From positions 1 through 64,000 of the forward strand of contig AKXM01000035.1 of assembly GCA_000277545.1 (NCBI GenBank): a stretch of 64,000 bases of DNA, given 5' to 3'. The stretch is from Enterobacter sp. Ag1. Its GTDB lineage: Bacteria; Pseudomonadota; Gammaproteobacteria; Enterobacterales; Enterobacteriaceae. The translations under genes were made by a program, and so were the position numbers. Shown piece by piece: positions 58,710 to 64,000 of this stretch. Numbering within the stretch: the first letter of the stretch is position 1; every line of letters begins with the position of its first letter. The notes beneath the pieces are model-generated. The model ran no database searches. It saw only the letters and a program-made list of their open reading frames with translations, and was not told the origin of the DNA.

Positions 58710-59516
58710 ATGCAACATCCAATGTTGACCATCGCCGTGCGTGCTGCGCGCAAGGCGGGTAATGTAATTGCCAAACACTACGAAACACCAGACTCCGTAG
58801 AAAGCAGTCAGAAAGGCAGCAATGACTTTGTGACTAACGTCGATAAAGCTGCAGAAGCGATTATTATCGACACAATCCGCAAATCTTACCCGCAGCACAC
58901 CATCATCACCGAAGAAAGCGGTGAACATGCAGGCGAAGATCAGGACGTGCAATGGGTTATCGATCCGCTGGATGGCACCACCAACTTCATCAAACGTCTG
59001 CCACATTTCTCCGTTTCTATCGCTGTTCGTATCAAAGGCCGCACTGAAGTTGCCGTTGTTTACGATCCAATGCGTAACGAACTGTTCACCGCGACCCGTG
59101 GCCAGGGCGCCCAGCTTAACGGCTACCGCCTGCGCGGCAGCAATGCACGCGACCTGGACGGCACCGTTCTGGCGACCGGCTTCCCGTTCAAAGTGAAGCA
59201 GCACGCGACTCCTTACATCAACATCGTTGGCAAACTGTTCACCCAATGTGCAGACTTCCGCCGCACCGGTTCCGCTGCGCTGGACCTGGCCTACGTTGCC
59301 GCTGGCCGCGTGGACGGTTTCTTCGAGATTGGCCTGAAGCCATGGGATTTCGCCGCAGGTGAACTGCTGGCTCGTGAATCCGGCAGCATCGTGTGTGATT
59401 TCACCGGCGGCCATAACTACCTGACGACCGGGAACATCGTCGCCGGTAACCCGCGCGTTGTGAAAGCCATGCTGGCTACCATGCGTGAAGAACTGAGCGA
59501 AGCGCTGAAGCGCTAA
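58710..59516 (+). CDS. suhB: Inositol monophosphatase / Nus factor SuhB
   Basis: SuhB has inositol-1-phosphatase activity and acts as a Nus factor in rRNA antitermination and maturation. The 268-residue protein (E. coli 267) has the metal-binding signature IDPLDGTTNF at about residues 83-92 and WDFAAGELL near the C-terminus. It is a single gene ended by a strong terminator. Confidence 0.98.
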   Translation: MQHPMLTIAVRAARKAGNVIAKHYETPDSVESSQKGSNDFVTNVDKAAEAIIIDTIRKSYPQHTIITEESGEHAGEDQDVQWVIDPLDGTTNFIKRLPHFSVSIAVRIKGRTEVAVVYDPMRNELFTATRGQGAQLNGYRLRGSNARDLDGTVLATGFPFKVKQHATPYINIVGKLFTQCADFRRTGSAALDLAYVAAGRVDGFFEIGLKPWDFAAGELLARESGSIVCDFTGGHNYLTTGNIVAGNPRVVKAMLATMREELSEALKR

Positions 59517-59556
59517 GCTTTTTTGCCTGATCTTCAATAAAGAAGAGGCAAAAACA

Positions 59557-59592
59557 AAAATCCCCTCAGCTTTACGGCGAGGGGATTTTTTT
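59557..59592 (+). terminator. Terminator after suhB
   Basis: AAAATCCCCTC (59557-59567) pairs with GAGGGGATTTT (59579-59589), followed by more T. A further hairpin TTTTGCCT/AGGCAAAA at 59521-59553 lies just before it. Confidence 0.9.
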
Positions 59593-59614
59593 ATGCCCGC
59601 ATTTAGCTACCCGT

Positions 59615-60595
59615 TCAGAAAGGCCGAATACCTCGCGCCATCGGCTGGGCGCTCAGCCACATAATCAGCGCGGCCACGACCAGGGCAATTCCTCCCGCCA
59701 GTGCAAGCGTTGACCAGCCTACCTGCCGCCACAGCACCGGGGCCCGGTTCCCGCTTAAGCGAACCGCCAGCGCACGGAAGCTGTGCACCAGCAGCGCCAG
59801 GCCGGAAATGGTGATCGAAGTACCTGCCGCCATCGCCAGCGCAGACAGCACGCCCCAGCTAAAGACCCCGATCACCTTGCTGAACAGCAGCACCATAATC
59901 GCGCCAGAACAGGGGCGCATGCCCATCGACAGGACAATCATCAGCCTGGCCCGCCAGTCGCTTCCCGCCGTCAGCTGTTTTTCGTCCGGGACGTGCTGAT
60001 GCCCGCAGCCGCAGTTGGCGTCATGCACATGATGCGGCGTAAACGAGGTAAATTTGGGTTTGCGGCGTAACTGAACCTGTAAACGCCGCAGCGCCCGCCA
60101 GCTCAGCAAAAGGCCCAGGAACCCGACAAGCAGATAGCTGCCCTTCTCCAGCCAGAAGCTGCTGAGATGAAGCTGCCGGGAAGGCAAAGCGAGAACGCCC
60201 AGCACCACGACCACCAGCGCAATAGCCACCAGCCCCTGCAATAAAGACGCGGCAAAGGTCAAACCGAGGCTGCTTTTAATTTTTGAGGGATGGGTAGCAA
60301 GCCAGGTGCTGATGACGATTTTGCCGTGCCCCGGCCCCAGCGCATGGAGCACGCCGTAGACAAAACTGAAAGAGAGCAGCGATAAGCCTGCGCGAGCGGG
60401 GTTGTCCGCCACCTGACGCAGCAGCCCGCTTAATTCCTGATTGATTGAACGCTGCCAGACGGCCGAACTAAGCAAGATTTGCGGCCAGTAAAACCACAAG
60501 GCATAAAGCCCGGCGGCGGCAAGCAGCATAAACAGCGCCAGCGGCCACAGATGGCCCCAGCGGCGGACGGGAGAAGAAGCGGTGATTATTGACAT
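59615..60595 (-). CDS. NicO-family nickel/cobalt (or zinc) permease
   Basis: The 326-residue inner-membrane protein has six to seven helices and the NicO signatures HALGPGHGK (about residues 84-92) and GMRPCSGAI (about 226-234). A cytoplasmic loop rich in metal-binding residues (HHVHDANCGCGHQH, about 187-200) lies between. Its start overlaps the DUF1007 gene by 10 bp. DUF1007-NicO pairs include ZevAB of Haemophilus influenzae, a zinc uptake pair, so import of Zn2+, Ni2+ or Co2+ is possible; RcnA-like export is also possible. In E. coli this place is taken by yfhR. Confidence 0.88.
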   Translation of the reverse strand: MSIITASSPVRRWGHLWPLALFMLLAAAGLYALWFYWPQILLSSAVWQRSINQELSGLLRQVADNPARAGLSLLSFSFVYGVLHALGPGHGKIVISTWLATHPSKIKSSLGLTFAASLLQGLVAIALVVVVLGVLALPSRQLHLSSFWLEKGSYLLVGFLGLLLSWRALRRLQVQLRRKPKFTSFTPHHVHDANCGCGHQHVPDEKQLTAGSDWRARLMIVLSMGMRPCSGAIMVLLFSKVIGVFSWGVLSALAMAAGTSITISGLALLVHSFRALAVRLSGNRAPVLWRQVGWSTLALAGGIALVVAALIMWLSAQPMARGIRPF

Positions 60596-61233
60596 GCCAG
60601 CGTCACCTCCTGAGCAAACTGTTTCCCTAAGTCCATGTCCTCCGGCGGGGCGTCAGCTTTATCCAGCGACTGCGCGAACAGCAGAGTTTCTTCGCTGGGC
60701 TTTGGCGTGTGCACGGCAACTTTACAGCTTGAGGCCAGCTCCTGCGGCAGATGCACGTCCCCATCGTGGTCATAACTCATGTCGACAAAATAAGTCGGGT
60801 CGAAGGTTGAGAAACGGTATGTCTGTCCTTTGAGCGGCTGCGGATGCGCCAGCGGCAGAACAAACGTCAGCACCGCCTGATGATTGCTACGGCTCAGGCC
60901 ATATTCCGGCGGCAAATTGCCAAACTTCACCTTCTCTTTGTTATGCCAGAACTCGGTAAAGTAGTGCTGGCCCAGCACATTAGCCATCACTTCCGCCGCC
61001 AGCTTCTTCCACACCGGCGACCCCGGCTTGGCGTCGCCGGCGTCATACAACAGATCTGCTGAAGTAATGTCGTCCATCGTCCACTGCATTTTTAGCCCCG
61101 TCAGCTGCCCCTGATCAACCACAGGCGTAGTGACGATAGAGATAAAACTGTGGGGATGCGCCTGCACGCTTGTCGCCGAAAACCCTGCCAGCAGCAAGGC
61201 TACTCCTTTCAGGCTGATTCTTTTGTCGCTCAT
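60586..61233 (-). CDS. DUF1007 family periplasmic protein (ZevA-like)
   Basis: The 215-residue protein starts at the ATG 61231-61233 (GAGGGA upstream), with a signal peptide of about 25 residues ending SVQA before HPHSFIS. The mature N-terminus HPH is the DUF1007 hallmark and a likely metal ligand. The rest keeps FDPTYFVDMSYDH and similar DUF1007 segments. It is probably a periplasmic partner of the NicO permease, whose gene starts inside its end. A longer frame upstream lacks a signal peptide and is less likely. Confidence 0.85.
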   Translation of the reverse strand: MSDKRISLKGVALLLAGFSATSVQAHPHSFISIVTTPVVDQGQLTGLKMQWTMDDITSADLLYDAGDAKPGSPVWKKLAAEVMANVLGQHYFTEFWHNKEKVKFGNLPPEYGLSRSNHQAVLTFVLPLAHPQPLKGQTYRFSTFDPTYFVDMSYDHDGDVHLPQELASSCKVAVHTPKPSEETLLFAQSLDKADAPPEDMDLGKQFAQEVTLACQ

Positions 61234-61357
61234 GCTTCCCTCAAGATTTAAATTCTGTGAGCCAGCCGTAATTCCGTGATGAAAAACTAAAAAGGGCAAT
61301 ATATTGGCCGAAACCTTTAGCTATTCTTAACTTCTGACACCACATTGGGACAGCCAG

Positions 61358-62638
61358 ATGATGACTTTACTGACGCCGCCGCCCTCTGTGCTATCCAGTT
61401 CGCAGCGCCGCTGCCACCTGCTTCTGATGCTCTATCTCCCGGAGCAGATCGTCACGCCGGAGGTCATTGCCAGCCTTAACGGCGTGGATCAGAGGCAAAC
61501 CCTGCAAGATATAGCCGACACGGGCCATGAGATCCAGAGTTATCACCGTCTCTCCCTGACGCAGCAGCAGGACGGCAGCTACCGGATTGAAGGCACAGTC
61601 CTTGACCGCCGCCTCTGTCTGCTGCACTGGCTGCGACGTTCGCTGCGCCTTTGCCCGCAGTTTGTGCAAAACCACTTTAGTCCGGCACTAAAGTCCCAGC
61701 TAAAGCATCTGGGGCTTATCAAGGCGCTGTATGACGAAACTAATTTACGTGCGCTGGTGAATCTGTGTGGTCGCCGTTTAAAAAGGCAGTACGACAGCCG
61801 GGACAGCCAGTTCCTGACGCTGTTTTTGCAGTATTGTCTGCATCAGCATCACTCCGGCAATGCGCCAGTCCTGACGCAGCAGCAGCGCGAGTGGAGCCAG
61901 ATGCGGCCTGAATTTGTTGTCGCCCAGGAAATAGCCCGCCACTGGAAGCGCCGCGTCATGCAGCCCGCAGACGTTGATGAACAGCATTTCCTGGCCCTGC
62001 TGTTTCAACTGCTCAGAATTCCCGATCCGATTAATGACGAACATGAACAGGATGCCCGGTTACACAATGAAATCGCACGGATGATCGAACGTTTCCGCCG
62101 TCAGGCCGGGCTTTCTTTTAGCGATGAACAAGGGCTGAGCGATCAGCTTTATATTCACCTCGCCCAGGCGCTGAACCGCTGCCACTTTAATATCGGCATC
62201 GACCACAGCCTGCCCGAAGAGATCACGCGTCTTTATCCGAGGCTAATGCGAACCTCGCGAGAAGTGCTTGCGGATTTTGAACAGCATTATGGGATTCAGT
62301 TTTCCGATGCGGAAAGGGGCCTGGTCGCGGTGATCTTTGGTGCCTGGCTGATGCAGGAAAGTGACATTCAGGAAAAACAGGTGTTACTGCTGACGGCCGA
62401 CGATCGCGAGCTGGAACAGAAAATTGAGCAGCAGCTGCGCGAGCTGACCCTGCTGCCGCTCAACATTAAATATCTGGCGGTGCAGCAATTTCAAAGCCAG
62501 GGCGCCCCGCGTGAAGTGGTGCTGGTTATTACGCCCTACGCGACCTCGCTGCCGCTGTTTTCTCCCCCGCTCATTCACGCCACGCTGCCGCTGGGTGAAC
62601 ACCAGCAGCAGCGCATCAAAGCACTGTTAGAGGCTTAG
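61358..62638 (+). CDS. csiE: Stationary-phase-inducible protein CsiE
   Basis: The 426-residue protein (same as E. coli) contains PRD-like (PTS regulation domain) helical segments and is related to BglG/LevR-type regulators but without a clear antiterminator or helix-turn-helix domain. E. coli csiE is induced in stationary phase through RpoS and cAMP-CRP; its function is unknown. Tandem ATGs at 61358 and 61361 are both possible. It overlaps convergent hcaT by 4 bp. Confidence 0.95.
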   Translation: MMTLLTPPPSVLSSSQRRCHLLLMLYLPEQIVTPEVIASLNGVDQRQTLQDIADTGHEIQSYHRLSLTQQQDGSYRIEGTVLDRRLCLLHWLRRSLRLCPQFVQNHFSPALKSQLKHLGLIKALYDETNLRALVNLCGRRLKRQYDSRDSQFLTLFLQYCLHQHHSGNAPVLTQQQREWSQMRPEFVVAQEIARHWKRRVMQPADVDEQHFLALLFQLLRIPDPINDEHEQDARLHNEIARMIERFRRQAGLSFSDEQGLSDQLYIHLAQALNRCHFNIGIDHSLPEEITRLYPRLMRTSREVLADFEQHYGIQFSDAERGLVAVIFGAWLMQESDIQEKQVLLLTADDRELEQKIEQQLRELTLLPLNIKYLAVQQFQSQGAPREVVLVITPYATSLPLFSPPLIHATLPLGEHQQQRIKALLEA

Positions 62639-63789
62639 CTTTCCGCAACCGGGCTGACTGCGGCGACTTTGGGCCGCAGGAACAGCGCCGGGGCCGCCAC
62701 CAGCGCCATGATCCAGAACATCCCGCCCTGCAAATGCTGATAGAGGAAGCCCGAGAAAATCGTCATCACGGCGATACCGCCGCCCATCGCCACGGCGGAG
62801 TAAACGGCCTGCAGGCGGATCACCTCCCCGCCTTTGCGGGCAGAGATATAGCGCATCGCCGCCAGGTGGCAAATCGTGAAGCTGCCGCAGTGCAGGATTT
62901 GCGCCACAATCAGCCACGGCAGTTCGGTGGTGCTTGCCATCAGGCTCCAGCGAATAATGCCGGTCACGGTGGACAACAGCAGCAAATCTCTGGCGCTCCA
63001 GCGGCGGAACAGTTTGTTGCTGAGGGCAAAGATAACGATTTCCGCCACCACGCCCAGCGACCATAAATAGCCCACAACGGAAGCGGAATAGCCTGCCCCC
63101 TGCCAGTAAATCGCGCTAAAACCGTAGTAGGCCGCATGCGCGCCCTGCAGCAGAGAAACACAGGCCAGAAAACGCCAGGCGCTGATAATCAGCCCTTTCC
63201 ACGCGGGCCAGCCAGCTGAAGCCTGATGCCGGGTTTCGCCCTGAGGCATAATGGAAGGCCGCAGCATCATGCCAATCAGCATCGACGCCGCGCCAAGGGT
63301 CAGCAGGACCAGAATAGCCTGAGAGCTGAACTCGCTCACCAGCTTGCCGGTAATGGCCGAGCCGATGACAAACGCCAGCGATCCCCAGAGCCGCACCCGG
63401 CCATAATCCAGCGGCATTTGCCGCTGCCAGGTCCCCGCCAGCGCATCGGTCAGCGGCACCAGCGGCGAGAAGAACAGGTTAAAGCCCACCATCGTCAGCA
63501 GCAGCCAGAGCGCGGCATGGCCCAACCAGAAACCGGCGGCAAAAACTAGTGTGGCAAGGGCTAACAGACGAAGGGCGAAAACAAGGCGGGAAGGATCGGT
63601 CACGCGGGGGGCTAATAATAAACTGCCGAGGAAACGGGCAATCAGCCCTGAGCCTAACAGCAATCCGATAGTTTCCGGGGGAAGCCCGACGCCTTTGAGC
63701 CAGACGCTCCAGAACGGTAAAAACACGCCATAGCTAAAGAAGTAGGTAAAGTAACTGAGCGCCAGCCAGCGCGTGGAATGCAAAACCAT
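62635..63789 (-). CDS. hcaT: Major facilitator superfamily transporter HcaT (probable 3-phenylpropionate transporter)
   Basis: The 384-residue protein starts at 63787-63789 (MVLHSTRWLALSYFTYFFSYG), with GGGAGGG just upstream. It has 12 membrane helices and matches E. coli HcaT (379 residues) throughout. In E. coli it is thought to import 3-phenylpropionate, next to the hca dioxygenase genes; those genes are not next to it here, so the substrate may differ. A longer frame upstream would add 19 residues. Confidence 0.93.
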   Translation of the reverse strand: MVLHSTRWLALSYFTYFFSYGVFLPFWSVWLKGVGLPPETIGLLLGSGLIARFLGSLLLAPRVTDPSRLVFALRLLALATLVFAAGFWLGHAALWLLLTMVGFNLFFSPLVPLTDALAGTWQRQMPLDYGRVRLWGSLAFVIGSAITGKLVSEFSSQAILVLLTLGAASMLIGMMLRPSIMPQGETRHQASAGWPAWKGLIISAWRFLACVSLLQGAHAAYYGFSAIYWQGAGYSASVVGYLWSLGVVAEIVIFALSNKLFRRWSARDLLLLSTVTGIIRWSLMASTTELPWLIVAQILHCGSFTICHLAAMRYISARKGGEVIRLQAVYSAVAMGGGIAVMTIFSGFLYQHLQGGMFWIMALVAAPALFLRPKVAAVSPVAES

Positions 63790-63855
63790 GATCCCTCCCG
63801 TTTTGGAGGCGATAGTGTCGGGGATAGCTGGCTGGCATGCAAGCAAACATTAACA

Positions 63856-63891
63856 GCGCAATAACACTCATCAAAACAATGGCTATTGCGC
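63856..63891. other. Inverted repeat at the end of the right-edge gene
   Basis: GCGCAATA (63856-63863) and TATTGCGC (63884-63891) form an 8-bp stem just after the stop of the right-edge gene. It lacks a clear T run, so it may be a weak terminator or a mRNA end structure. Confidence 0.4.
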
Positions 63892-63892
63892 G

Positions 63893-64000
63893 TTAGCTCA
63901 CCTCAATCTCCATCTCCAGATGCGTGGTCTGGCCCGTCTCCAGCATGACTAAACCCGGCATCCCCGCCTGGTTGTGCGCGTTGACCGGATGCGTTTGCGG
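63893..64000 (-). CDS. C-terminal fragment, aldose 1-epimerase family (YphB-like)
   Basis: The window ends inside a minus-strand gene whose last 35 residues are present, ending at a TAA (63893-63895). The stretch VNAHNQAGMPGLVMLETGQTTHLEMEIEV matches the C-terminal strand pattern of galactose mutarotase-like proteins, where a late Gly-Leu and a Gly-containing turn precede the final strand. E. coli yphB lies in the hca/yph region, which fits the position after hcaT. The identity is inferred from a short piece. Confidence 0.55.
   Translation of the reverse strand, partial: PQTHPVNAHNQAGMPGLVMLETGQTTHLEMEIEVS

Overview
The window is chromosomal DNA of an Enterobacterales species (Enterobacteriaceae grade). 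Nearly all core proteins match their Escherichia coli counterparts closely in sequence and length, and long blocks keep the E. coli gene order: hda-uraA-upp / purMN / ppk-ppx / yfgF / yfgG; guaBA / xseA / yfgJ / der-bamB-yfgM-hisS-ispG-rodZ-rlmN / ndk / pbpC-yfhM / sseA / sseB / pepB / iscX-fdx-hscAB-iscAUSR / trmJ / suhB; csiE / hcaT. It is not E. coli: it carries a methionine salvage cluster and about 10 kb of accessory genes that E. coli lacks at these places. The genus cannot be fixed from the sequence alone. I saw no rRNA, tRNA, CRISPR array, insertion sequence or prophage.

Region by region. (1) 1-5.2 kb: the end of an unidentified gene, then the methionine salvage genes mtnK<>mtnA and mtnDC<>mtnE, arranged as two divergent pairs, each with tandem MetJ boxes between the genes. 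The dehydratase gene mtnB is not in the window. (2) 5.2-16.5 kb: replication control (hda, CTG start), uracil uptake and salvage (upp-uraA, with a T-tract start region of the reiterative-transcription type), purine synthesis (purMN, PurR box), polyphosphate metabolism (ppk-ppx, Pho box), a c-di-GMP phosphodiesterase (yfgF, FNR-like site) and the small membrane protein gene yfgG. (3) 16.6-26.9 kb: an accessory segment between yfgG and guaA. It holds a VOC protein, a membrane desaturase overlapping a PhnD-like binding protein gene, a P-loop kinase with an S66 peptidase, a LysR regulator, a LysE exporter, an orphan low-GC CheD-like protein, an M24 peptidase, a ccdAB toxin-antitoxin pair with an operator palindrome, and an AraC regulator with a DUF2000 protein. 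(4) 26.9-41 kb: guanine nucleotide synthesis (guaBA, PurR box), exonuclease VII, then the run der to rlmN covering ribosome assembly, outer-membrane assembly, histidyl-tRNA, isoprenoids, cell shape and RNA methylation, followed by ndk. (5) 41-50.5 kb: pbpC-yfhM (cell wall synthesis coupled to an alpha-2-macroglobulin-like trap), sseA, sseB. (6) 50.7-59.5 kb: pepB, the whole isc iron-sulfur operon with IscR sites and internal RNA structures, trmJ and suhB. (7) 59.6-64 kb: a NicO-type metal permease with its DUF1007 partner in the place where E. coli has yfhR, then csiE, hcaT and the end of an aldose-epimerase-like gene.

The observations most worth follow-up are the orphan CheD-like deamidase candidate (22752-23297), the overlapping desaturase/PhnD-like pair (17240-19031), the missing mtnB, the ccdAB pair, and several regulatory sequences that can be read directly (upp start tract, MetJ arrays, IscR sites, iscR-iscS hairpin, hda CTG start). 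All functions are assigned by recognition of families and motifs; no database search was run.
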